Shown one piece after another: positions 1-6,855 of a stretch of 41,548 bases of DNA (position 1 is its first letter; every line of letters starts with the position of its first letter). A program made the translations under genes and the position numbers. The stretch is taken from assembly GCA_947499075.1 (NCBI GenBank), contig CANMNA010000012.1, forward strand, positions 1-41,548. The letters are read 5' to 3'. Below the pieces are notes generated by a model that was given only the letters and a program-made list of their open reading frames with translations, ran no database searches and was not told the origin of the DNA. The DNA is from Myxococcales bacterium (lineage in GTDB: Bacteria; Myxococcota_A; UBA9042).

Positions 1-64
1 AGAATTCATTCTGACGGTGAAAATAGGGAGATTGGCGGTCTTGATGTGTCCTCACGCAGGTTGG

Positions 65-83
65 TTTTTTTTGGCTACACCCA
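65..83. mobile_element. Probable end of an insertion element entering from the left edge
   Basis: A T-tract followed by TTGGCTACACCC (71-82) matches, in the same orientation, the right end of the small element at 9250-9377. Read on the minus strand it starts GGGTGTAGCCAAAAAA, which also resembles that element's left end (AGGGTGTCGTCAAAAAA). I infer the terminal repeat of an insertion sequence or MITE whose body lies to the left. No transposase is visible in the bases before it. The 134-bp element inserted immediately next to it. Confidence 0.35.
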
Positions 84-223
84 TTAGGGCTCCAGCACGA
101 ATTACTCGATCACTTGCCGCAAAGAAGGAGCGGCGAGTCGACTTGCAAAGTCGCGAGCTTGCGACCCACTCAGCCAGCAAATGGGCCACCGACAAAATCG
201 ACTTGATTTTGCCGGTGCCCTTA
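84..223 (-). mobile_element. 134-bp MITE-like repeat, copy 1, flanked by TTA
   Basis: Bases 84-223 recur at 19098-19237 with one visible mismatch. The core 87-220 starts GGGCTCCAGCA and ends, on the complement, GGGCACCGGCA: imperfect terminal inverted repeats matching at 9 of 11 positions. Both copies are bounded by TTA direct repeats, which fits a 3-bp target duplication of the kind made by some IS5/Harbinger-like elements (inference). It has no coding capacity but contains strong internal hairpins, chiefly 183-199 with 205-220, and CGACTT/AAGTCG. The right-hand TTA supplies the TAA stop codon of the aminopeptidase gene, so the hairpin directly follows that gene's 3' end and may act as a terminator or mRNA stabiliser, although there is no U-tract. 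Confidence 0.75.
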
Positions 224-2884
224 ATGCCCACCCTTGCCACCCTTGCCACCCTGCTGCCGCAGCTGCTGCACTTCCTCTTCGAGCCGCTGCAGGCGATCTT
301 GCAGCGGCGACTGCCCGCCCAGGCCCTTGGCCACATCACGCAGGTGATTGCCGTACTTGTCCAATTGCTCTCTGGCCGCGGCAGCCAACAGCGCTGGCTT
401 GGCCCGCGCGTCATCGAGCGCTGCCAGCCCATCGGCGGCGGCCCGCCGAATCCGCGCCGAGCCGTCGTGCAAGTTGGCCTCCAGGGCGCGGCGGGCCTCG
501 TCTTTGACCGACTCGACCCTGGCTCCAAACTCGGCGACCGCCGCCGCCGCGCCTTCGCGCAAGAACTTGCTGCGGCCCGGCTGCAGCGCCGCCACTACGA
601 CCGGCCAATCGGCGATTTGGGCCACCGCACCCAGCCCCGTCAGCGCCGCGGTCTGCACCGCGTCGTGGTACGACGGCCACTGCAGCGCTTGCAGCAACAG
701 CGGCCGCGCCGCCGGTCGATCGATCGCCACCAGCGCCCGCAGCGCCGCGGCCTGCGTTTCATAGCTCTTGTCCTGTTCGGCCGCTCGCCGCAGCGCCGGC
801 AGCGCCTGCGCCGCCACCAGCATCCCCAGCGCCTTGGCCGCCGCTTGCCGCACCATCGGCTCTTTGTCATCGGCCAGCGCAATCTGCAGCGGCGCCAGCA
901 CGGCCTCGCGCGCAGCCTTGCCCAGCGTGCTCGCCGCCCGCGCCCGCACGTGCCGCGCCGGATCGTGCTGCAGCACGTGGATCACCGCGTCCAGCGTCGC
1001 TTTGCTGCCGAGCTTTTGGCCCGCGTCTGCCAGCGCCCGCATGCGCACGTCGGCGAACTTGCTGTGGCGCAGCAGCGCCGCCAGATCTTCAGGCGGTGCC
1101 TGCAGTGTCCAGTCAATGAGCCACGCCGACCGCGGATCGAGCTCCACCAGCGCCGGCCGGTGCGGCGTCGGCAGTGACCACTCGCCGCGCTGGCGATTGA
1201 GGTGCAGCACATGGATCTGCGGCGGCTCGTCCAGCTTGGCGTGCACCGCCACTTCAATGCGCAAGTCGAACAGCGGCAGCCCGCGCTCGACTTTCTGGGT
1301 TTGCTCCAGCGTCACCCGCGTGGTTTTGGCCTCCTGATCCCACCGCAACTCGGCACGCACGACGGGGTGCCCAGCCTGCTGCAGCCAGCGCTTGAAGAAC
1401 CCGCGCAGGCTCAGGCCCGACGCCCGCTCCATCGCCCGTTGCAGGTCTATCGTCTCCACGGACTGGAAGCGGTGCAGCGTCAGGTAGCTGGCCACCGCCT
1501 GCCAAAACGGCTGCTCGCCCAACAGCCGCCGCAGCATGTGGGCGGTCCACGCCCCTTTGCAGTAAGTATGGCCGTCGAACAGGTCGTCGGCGTCGGGCGT
1601 GCGATCGGCAATCAGCGGTCGCTGGTAGCTACTGGCCTCGCCCAAATAGCAACTGCGCAGCCCCGCAAGCTCTTCGGCATAGCGATCCGCGCCGTACTCC
1701 AGCTCGTGCCAGATCGCGTCGCCAAAGCTCGCCCATCCTTCATTGAGCCAGATGTCGGCCCAGGTCCGGCACGTCACCAAGTCGCCAAACCACTGGTGCG
1801 CCAGCTCGTGGGCCAGCAGCCCTTCGGCGGTGCGGTCCAAACTACTGCGCGGATCCGCCACGTTGCGGTGGGTCAAAATCGTCAGCGTCGCGTTCTCCAT
1901 GCCGCCAAAATTGAACTCGTGCACGACGACTTGGCTGTAGCGCGCGAACGGATACGCCACCCCCAGCTTGGCCGAGAGCGCGTCGATCATGCCCGGCAGC
2001 TTGGCGAACGCTGTCTGGACGTTGACGGCTTCGCCCGGCAGCGCCCAAGTCACCACCGGGATGCCCTTGTGCGGGTGCGGCACCGCCACAAACGGCCCGA
2101 CCGCCACCGCCAGCAGGTACAGCGGCAGCTTGGGCGTGCTGCGAAAGGTCGTCGTCGCCAGTGCACCAGTTTCAGTTTTGCCCGCCGGGTCGCCATTGGA
2201 CAGCGCCACCAGCTGCTTGGGCGCGGTGATCGCGACTTGCCAGCTCAGGCGTTGATCCGGATCGTCGGGCGCTGGCACCCAGTGGCGAATCTCCTCGGTC
2301 TCGCCTTGGGTCCAGGCGTGCACCGGCCGCTCTGGCTCGTCCTGATCGGGCCCCACGAAATAGAAGCCCTGGTGCGGCGTGGCGGTCCACTTCAACCGCA
2401 ACAGGTGGTGGCGTTCGTTGGTCTCTGGCCACGCAATGGCGATGGCCCCATCGAGCGCGTGCCATTGCGCGGGCACGGCTTTGCCGCCGTCGAGCCAGGC
2501 CACTTCGGTCATGGTCAGTGCCACCGCGTCCATCCGCAGCGGTGGCGCGCCGTCGCTGCGCTGCAGCGTGTAGGTCGCGGTGCCTTGCAGGGTCTTGGCA
2601 GTGAGATCGGGGATCACCGCCAAGTCGAGGTGCGCAAAGGCCACCCGCCGGTCGGCCGGTTCGTGCCACGGCAGGGTGTCGTCCAGCCACTTGGCGGGCG
2701 GCTGCGATGGCGGCGGATTGGCGTGGCCGGGTTGGGCCAACAGCACGGACCCAAGCACGGTCACAACCGCGGTCAGCGCGCAGGGCAAAAGCAGGATCAG
2801 TCGGTGCAACGGGGGCCTCCGCGGGCGGGGCGGTAGGATAAGCGCGGCGGTGCGGTGGTGTCGACTGGTGGCGCGCGACGACAC
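221..2884 (-). CDS. M1-family zinc aminopeptidase with C-terminal HEAT repeats
   Basis: This is an exported zinc metallopeptidase of family M1, 887 aa, expected to remove N-terminal residues from peptides in the periplasm or outside the cell. An N-terminal hydrophobic segment (about 28-50, ending QPGHA) looks like a signal peptide or anchor. The M1 N-terminal beta domain follows. The exopeptidase motif is GGMEN (about 326), and the zinc site is HELAHQ (His359, Glu360, His363) with Glu382 in WLNEGWASF, giving the HEXXH-X18-E spacing. Residues about 590-870 form HEAT-like helical repeats (cycles of ALADD..MVRQAAAKALG type), which replace the usual ERAP1-like C-terminal domain; the tail is Gly/Lys-rich (GGKGGKGGH). 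Its TAA stop lies in the TTA flank of the 134-bp element. It stands alone and is divergent from the small gene at 3084. The family is certain; the substrate is unknown. Confidence 0.93.
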   Translation of the reverse strand: MSSRATSRHHRTAALILPPRPRRPPLHRLILLLPCALTAVVTVLGSVLLAQPGHANPPPSQPPAKWLDDTLPWHEPADRRVAFAHLDLAVIPDLTAKTLQGTATYTLQRSDGAPPLRMDAVALTMTEVAWLDGGKAVPAQWHALDGAIAIAWPETNERHHLLRLKWTATPHQGFYFVGPDQDEPERPVHAWTQGETEEIRHWVPAPDDPDQRLSWQVAITAPKQLVALSNGDPAGKTETGALATTTFRSTPKLPLYLLAVAVGPFVAVPHPHKGIPVVTWALPGEAVNVQTAFAKLPGMIDALSAKLGVAYPFARYSQVVVHEFNFGGMENATLTILTHRNVADPRSSLDRTAEGLLAHELAHQWFGDLVTCRTWADIWLNEGWASFGDAIWHELEYGADRYAEELAGLRSCYLGEASSYQRPLIADRTPDADDLFDGHTYCKGAWTAHMLRRLLGEQPFWQAVASYLTLHRFQSVETIDLQRAMERASGLSLRGFFKRWLQQAGHPVVRAELRWDQEAKTTRVTLEQTQKVERGLPLFDLRIEVAVHAKLDEPPQIHVLHLNRQRGEWSLPTPHRPALVELDPRSAWLIDWTLQAPPEDLAALLRHSKFADVRMRALADAGQKLGSKATLDAVIHVLQHDPARHVRARAASTLGKAAREAVLAPLQIALADDKEPMVRQAAAKALGMLVAAQALPALRRAAEQDKSYETQAAALRALVAIDRPAARPLLLQALQWPSYHDAVQTAALTGLGAVAQIADWPVVVAALQPGRSKFLREGAAAAVAEFGARVESVKDEARRALEANLHDGSARIRRAAADGLAALDDARAKPALLAAAAREQLDKYGNHLRDVAKGLGGQSPLQDRLQRLEEEVQQLRQQGGKGGKGGH

Positions 2885-2983
2885 AACTGCCTGCTTTTAC
2901 GTAGGTCGCCGCCGTGCACGCAGCCCTCATCCCCGCCAGAGCGCTCGCGCCGCTCGCGTGCTGGCGACCCACCAAGCAAGCAC

Positions 2984-3012
2984 GAACTGTCCAAGCCATA
3001 CTTGGACAGTTC
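2984..3012. promoter_or_regulatory. Perfect 12-bp inverted repeat between divergent genes
   Basis: GAACTGTCCAAG (2984-2995), a 5-base spacer and CTTGGACAGTTC (3001-3012) form a perfect inverted repeat. It lies about 100 bp from the aminopeptidase start and 72 bp from the start at 3084, inside a divergent intergenic region. No T-run follows on either strand, so an operator for a dimeric repressor is more likely than a terminator. The regulator is not identified. Confidence 0.5.
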
Positions 3013-3083
3013 CTTAGCCAGCCGGCGCAGAGTGCGGGCTCACCGCCGCCAGCTGAGGCCCGCGACTATCAGGGGGCAAACTC

Positions 3084-3323
3084 ATGAAGAAGGAGTACGA
3101 CTTTGGCCACGGCAAGGCCCGGCCCAATCCCTACGCGGCCCGGCTGAAGCAGCCGGTCGTTCTGGACTTGCCGCCAGAGGTCTTGGCTTGGTTTTTGGCG
3201 CTGGAGGCCGAGACCGGTATCGCTCGGTCCGACCTCATCCTGATGTCGCTTCGCGACTGTGCCAGGGAACATTGGGCGCCTGGGCTCGAAACGCAGACAC
3301 CGATCGGCCGCAAAGTTGGGTAG
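3084..3323 (+). CDS. Small CopG/BrnA-like antitoxin-type protein, orphan
   Basis: A 79-aa protein beginning MKKEYDFGHGKARPNPYAAR, followed by LKQPVVLDLPPEVLAWF and a C-terminal helix with SLRDCA. This order (KKEYDFxxGK..NPYAxxLK, then a ribbon-helix-helix-like segment ending in a conserved DCA) is typical of CopG/BrnA-type antitoxins and their solitary relatives. Such proteins bind DNA as dimers and often repress their own promoter. An AGGGGG ribosome site lies about 10 bases before the ATG. No BrnT-like toxin or other small partner flanks it, so it is an orphan; it could bind the palindrome at 2984-3012 (inference). The family assignment comes from motif memory and is moderately sure. Confidence 0.65.
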   Translation: MKKEYDFGHGKARPNPYAARLKQPVVLDLPPEVLAWFLALEAETGIARSDLILMSLRDCAREHWAPGLETQTPIGRKVG

Positions 3324-3425
3324 GGTAGGCGTCCCAGCCCTGTCCACGTTTCGGCAAGAGGTGCGGCTTTGTGAGACATGGGGAACCTCCTGACGGGCAC
3401 GGTGCGCATGGCACCAAGAGAAAAA

Positions 3426-3448
3426 GCGGCCACGACCAAAGTGGCCGC
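3426..3448 (-). terminator. Hairpin with U-tract, oriented leftward
   Basis: GCGGCCAC (3426-3433) and GTGGCCGC (3441-3448) form a perfect 8-bp stem with a 7-base loop. On the minus strand the stem is followed by TTTTTCTC, the form of an intrinsic terminator for leftward transcription. No minus-strand gene ends just to its right, so it may stop antisense transcription from the ABC operon region or be a remnant. Confidence 0.4.
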
Positions 3449-3592
3449 GGCCCAAGCGGACAATGGCGGCGCGTGTCTATGTCCAGATCAACCTTGTCAA
3501 CCGCGCCAAATTCGCGCCCAGCTTACCCAGTTGCCCCCGCCGCCCCAAACGCGCACAATCGGGCTGTCGCCGCCGCGACCGCCGAGCCCGCA

Positions 3593-4771
3593 ATGCGCAA
3601 CACCAATTTCACCATCATCCTGCTGCTTGTCGCCACGGTCGCCACTGCTGTCGCGTGCAAGCGCGACGACCGCGGTTCGCCCAATGGTTCGCCCAATGGC
3701 CCAACCAATCCAGCGCCCGACACCACCGAACAGGGCAGTGGCAACCAACAAGGCAGCAGCGCCACTACCAGCGCCGGCCCCGCAGAGTCGGTGCCGCCGC
3801 CCGGTGCCGCAACCCTGACTGACCCCAACCGGCCTTTTGGCCACGACCCGGTGGCGTGGTTGGACAGCAAGTATCAGCTGGAGCTGCCGCGCTCGACCGC
3901 CCCCGATCCTGCGCCGTTGCCGTGGATGGCGATCACGCCGACCGCGCCGCCCGCACCGGTGGCCGACGTCCACAACGCGCCGCCCGAGCCCGTCCACCAA
4001 TGGACGCAACCGGTGGTGCTCATCGGCCGGCAAGCCTTGGTTGTCGCGGCGCCACCGGCCGCGGATCAGGAAATCGCCAAGGTCGCCTGCCAAGCTGACC
4101 CGGCGACGCTGTGCCAAGCCGAGGGTTTGCGCGCGCCCACCGGCAAGCAAGTCCTGACCTTGGATGCCGCCGCCGTCGCGCCGCTGCAAGGCGCGCTGGT
4201 CGGCCAGACGGGCAAGCGCGTGTGGCTGCTGGCCGACCGGCGCCTGAACACGGCCGCGGTGGTGCAAGCGATGCAGGCGATCCGTCAGGCCGGCGCCGAG
4301 CCGATCCTGGGGGTGGCGACGCTGGCGGGCGTCATCGCTCAACTGATGCCCACCGGTGCGCTGGCCGATCCCGTGGACCGCAAGCCGCAGCCGCCACCCG
4401 AGCCCGGCCAGAGTGGCAGCGTGGGGCCAGTGCCCGCCGACCTGACCGCGGTGGAGGTCCACGTCGCCCGCACCGGCGTGCACCTGGTGTTCAAGCGCAG
4501 CCCGCCCAACGAGGCTGTGACGCCTGAGCTGCTGGGCAACGTGGCAGAAGCCTTGGCGGTGTGGGCAGAGCGCGCCCGCAGCTCCGCGCCGGCGCTCGAT
4601 TCGGCCACGGTGTTGGCCAGCCCAGACGCCCCGTGGGAAGAGGTGGCCCGGGCCATCGATGCCCTGCGCGACACCTGTGCCCGCGCCAACAAGGGCACGC
4701 CGTGCCACGACAAGCGGCCGCTGTTCGGCCACATCGCGCTGGCGCTCGACGTCAGCCCGACCCAACCCTAG
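3593..4771 (+). CDS. Lipoprotein with ExbD/TolR-like periplasmic motifs
   Basis: A 392-aa predicted lipoprotein. The ATG at 3593 is chosen because it gives a clean type II signal peptide (MRNTNFTIILLLVATVATAVAC, lipidated Cys22); the open frame extends further upstream without a credible start. A low-complexity Pro/Gly/Ser/Thr/Asn linker follows. Two C-terminal segments resemble the periplasmic fold of ExbD/TolR, where a strand and Asp lead into a helix: VWLLADRRLNTAAVVQAMQ and VLASPDAPWEEVARAIDALR. Unlike ExbD, the membrane anchor is a lipid instead of a helix with a conserved Asp. The gene ends 3 bases before the ABC ATPase start, so it is the first gene of a four-gene operon. The ExbD relation is inferred from pattern, not searched; the lipoprotein call is firm. 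Confidence 0.7.
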   Translation: MRNTNFTIILLLVATVATAVACKRDDRGSPNGSPNGPTNPAPDTTEQGSGNQQGSSATTSAGPAESVPPPGAATLTDPNRPFGHDPVAWLDSKYQLELPRSTAPDPAPLPWMAITPTAPPAPVADVHNAPPEPVHQWTQPVVLIGRQALVVAAPPAADQEIAKVACQADPATLCQAEGLRAPTGKQVLTLDAAAVAPLQGALVGQTGKRVWLLADRRLNTAAVVQAMQAIRQAGAEPILGVATLAGVIAQLMPTGALADPVDRKPQPPPEPGQSGSVGPVPADLTAVEVHVARTGVHLVFKRSPPNEAVTPELLGNVAEALAVWAERARSSAPALDSATVLASPDAPWEEVARAIDALRDTCARANKGTPCHDKRPLFGHIALALDVSPTQP

Positions 4772-4774
4772 CCC

Positions 4775-5800
4775 GTGCCGCCCGACCCAACCTGCGACCC
4801 AGTGCTAGCGGTCAGCGACCTGCGCGTCGCATTTGGCGGCTCAGATCACCCCGTGCAGGTCGTGTGCGGCGTTGACCTTGCGCTGTATGCCGGCCAGACG
4901 TTGTGCGTGGTCGGCGAGAGCGGCAGCGGCAAGTCGCTGACCCTGCAGGCGCTGCTGGGGATGATCCCGGTGCTCGGCGGCCAGATGCAGGTGCAGCAGC
5001 TCAGTCTAGGCGGTCGCTCGCTGGCCCAGGCGACCCAGGCGCAGTGGCGCGCGGTGCGCGGCAAGCACATCGCCATCGTGCATCAGGATCCGCTGGCCAC
5101 ACTGAATCCTTATTTGCGGGTCGGCGACCAGATTGCCGAAGTGCTTGTCGTCCACGATCGGCTGTCACGTAAGGCGGCGTGGCAGCGGGCGGTGGCGGTG
5201 CTGGGCGATGCCGGCTTGGCCGATCCCGATGCCCGGGCCCGCGACTACCCGCACCAACTGTCAGGCGGTCAGCGGCAACGGGTGGCGCTGGCGATGGCGC
5301 TGGTGGCTCATCCGCAGGTCCTGCTGGCCGACGAGCCGACCACGGCTTTGGACGCGACCACCCAAGCACACGTGCTGCAGTGGCTGCGCCAGATCCAGCA
5401 AATGCACACTACGGCGGTGCTGTGGGTCAGCCACGACATGGCGGTGGTCGCGCATCTGGCCGACCAAGTGGCCGTGATGTACGCGGGCCAGATGCAGGAG
5501 ATGGCGTCAGTGCACAAGCTGTTCGCTGCACCGCGCCACCCGTACACCGCCAGCCTGTTGGCGAGTCGGCCGAACCTGCAACGCCGCGGCCAGCCGTTGG
5601 TGGTGCTGCCGGGCGCGCCGCCTGCCGCCGACCAGTGGCCCAGCGGATGCCGTTTTGCGCCGCGCTGTCCGCTGGTGCTGCCGCAGTGCCGCACGCAGGC
5701 CCCCGCTTTGCAGCCGCTGGCCGATGACCCAACCCGCAGCGTGCGCTGCTTTCGCCCACAGGCCGTTGCTGCTCACTTTGGGTATCCCACCGATGCCTGA
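4775..5800 (+). CDS. Oligopeptide/dipeptide-type ABC transporter ATPase (OppD/DppD-like)
   Basis: A 341-aa cytoplasmic ABC ATPase of the Opp/Dpp/Ni import class, which powers uptake through a permease pair. Visible motifs are Walker A GESGSGKS (about 47-54), a Q-loop in HQDPLATLNP, signature LSGGQRQRVALAMAL, Walker B VLLADEPTTALD and the switch His in WVSHD. The C-terminal oligopeptide-specific extension is intact, with its cysteine motif CRFAPRCPLVLPQC. The GTG start at 4775 lies 3 bases after the previous stop. The gene overlaps the next by 8 bases (start 5793, stop 5798-5800). No permease or substrate-binding gene is in the neighbourhood, so the substrate cannot be named. Confidence 0.92.
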   Translation: MPPDPTCDPVLAVSDLRVAFGGSDHPVQVVCGVDLALYAGQTLCVVGESGSGKSLTLQALLGMIPVLGGQMQVQQLSLGGRSLAQATQAQWRAVRGKHIAIVHQDPLATLNPYLRVGDQIAEVLVVHDRLSRKAAWQRAVAVLGDAGLADPDARARDYPHQLSGGQRQRVALAMALVAHPQVLLADEPTTALDATTQAHVLQWLRQIQQMHTTAVLWVSHDMAVVAHLADQVAVMYAGQMQEMASVHKLFAAPRHPYTASLLASRPNLQRRGQPLVVLPGAPPAADQWPSGCRFAPRCPLVLPQCRTQAPALQPLADDPTRSVRCFRPQAVAAHFGYPTDA

Positions 5801-6644
5801 CGACGGGGCCGCGCCGTTGGCCCAATGGCGCGACGTGGTCGTCGACTACGCTGCGGTGGGCGCGTGGGGCCGCACAGACACGGTGCGGGCGCTGCACGGC
5901 GTGTCCCTCAATCTGGCGGTCGGCGAGTCGCTGGGCGTGGTCGGCGAGTCGGGCAGCGGCAAGTCGACGCTGGGCCGGGCGCTGCTGCGGCTGGTGCCGG
6001 TGACCTCGGGCAGCGTGTGGCTGCAAGGCCGTGACCTGACGCATCTGTCCCCGCGGTCGCTGCAGCCCCTGCGCCAGCACATGCAGGTGGTGTTTCAGGA
6101 CCCGGGGGCGACGCTAGATCCGCGGTGGCCGATTGTGGACACGGTGGCCGAGCCGGCCCAATTGCATCTGCGCTTGTCCAAGCCGCATGCCATTGAGCGG
6201 GCGCGTGAATTGCTGCTTTCGGTTGGTCTGTCTGGCAGCGCGGTGCAGGCCAAGCCGGGTGCGCTTTCCGGCGGGCAACGGCAGCGGGTGGCGCTGGCCC
6301 GGGCGCTGGCCTGTGCGCCGCGGTTGCTGGTGCTCGACGAGCCCTTGACCGCCTTGGACGCCACCGTTCAGGCCCAGATCATCAACTTGCTCAGAGTCTT
6401 GCGCCACCAGCACGGCTTGGCGTACCTGCTGATCTGCCACGATCTGGCGGCGGTCAGCCACCTGTGCGATCGGGTGGCGGTGCTGCACGCTGGTCGGGTC
6501 GTTGAGTGCGGGCTTGTCGAGCAAGTGCTCGACAGGCCACAACATCTTTACACCCAGCAGCTTGTCCGCAGCCAGCTTGTCGGCAGTCAGCTTGTCCGCA
6601 GCCAGCTCGGCACGCTGTCCGTTGGCGCACCGCGCGATGGCTGA
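5793..6644 (+). CDS. OppF/DppF-like ABC ATPase with a truncated, repetitive C-terminus
   Basis: The 283-aa second ATPase of the pair. Walker A GESGSGKS, Q-loop VFQDPGATLDP, signature LSGGQRQRVALARAL, Walker B LLVLDEPLTALD and switch His in LICHD are all present. The start overlaps the stop of the previous gene by 8 bases. The family normally continues about 40-60 residues beyond the HxYTQ motif into an oligopeptide-specific domain with a cysteine motif. Here, after LYTQ, the protein runs into a tandem five-residue repeat (QLVRS, QLVGS, QLVRS) encoded by 15-bp DNA repeats at 6558-6602, then stops. The catalytic core is intact, so activity is likely; the lost domain may alter pairing or regulation. 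The last 8 bases overlap the next gene. Confidence 0.9.
   Translation: MPDDGAAPLAQWRDVVVDYAAVGAWGRTDTVRALHGVSLNLAVGESLGVVGESGSGKSTLGRALLRLVPVTSGSVWLQGRDLTHLSPRSLQPLRQHMQVVFQDPGATLDPRWPIVDTVAEPAQLHLRLSKPHAIERARELLLSVGLSGSAVQAKPGALSGGQRQRVALARALACAPRLLVLDEPLTALDATVQAQIINLLRVLRHQHGLAYLLICHDLAAVSHLCDRVAVLHAGRVVECGLVEQVLDRPQHLYTQQLVRSQLVGSQLVRSQLGTLSVGAPRDG
6558..6610 (+). repeat. 15-bp tandem repeat inside the second ABC ATPase gene
   Basis: Three consecutive units of CAGCTTGTCSGCAGY begin at 6558, 6573 and 6588, with a decaying fourth at 6603. They keep the reading frame and encode QLVRS-like repeats. A perfect inverted repeat, TGTCGAGCA (6525-6533) and TGCTCGACA (6536-6544), lies just upstream, which could favour slippage during replication. 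Confidence 0.85.
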
Positions 6645-6843
6645 TCCGGCTACTGAGCTGCCCACGACCGCTCAGGTCATGCCCGGTACGGGTCAGCCGA
6701 TCGCGCCCGGCGTCGCGCAAGAGCCGGTGCCGGTGCTGGTCGGGCGCTGGCTGATGTTGGGCTGCGGCGCGACGGCGTTGGTGCTTGTGGTCGCGGCGGC
6801 ACTGCTGGCTTGGGTGACCGCGGTGGGCGTATTCGAAAAGTAG
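6637..6843 (+). CDS. Small single-helix membrane protein
   Basis: A 68-aa protein beginning MADPATELPTTAQ, with one strongly hydrophobic helix at about 38-62 (WLMLGCGATALVLVVAAALL) and a very short tail (FEK). Its ATG overlaps the stop of the ATPase gene by 8 bases, the same arrangement as the previous junction, so it is probably translated by coupling. No family was recognised. Its place at the end of the operon suggests a small subunit or membrane tether for the ATPases (inference). Coding is supported by the overlap and by the well-formed helix, not by homology. Confidence 0.6.
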   Translation: MADPATELPTTAQVMPGTGQPIAPGVAQEPVPVLVGRWLMLGCGATALVLVVAAALLAWVTAVGVFEK

Positions 6844-6855
6844 CTGCTGGTGGCC

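Noticed and set aside
84..223. The 134-bp repeat as an integron attC site, because it follows stop codons
   Set aside because: It lacks the GTTRRRY and RYYYAAC core ends; its terminal inverted repeats and TTA flanks fit a MITE better, and only two distant copies are seen.
1202..2836. 544-aa plus-strand open frame
   Set aside because: It lies opposite the M1 aminopeptidase and is rich in Arg/Gln/His with no motif, as expected for the antisense frame of a GC-rich gene.
3084..3323. Toxin-antitoxin pair
   Set aside because: Only the antitoxin-like protein is present; neither side encodes a BrnT-like or other small toxin.
3131..3463. Minus-strand frame with a strong AGGAGG six bases before an ATG at 3379
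   Set aside because: It lies mostly opposite the better supported gene at 3084-3323, has no recognisable domain, and the ribosome-site match appears to be chance.
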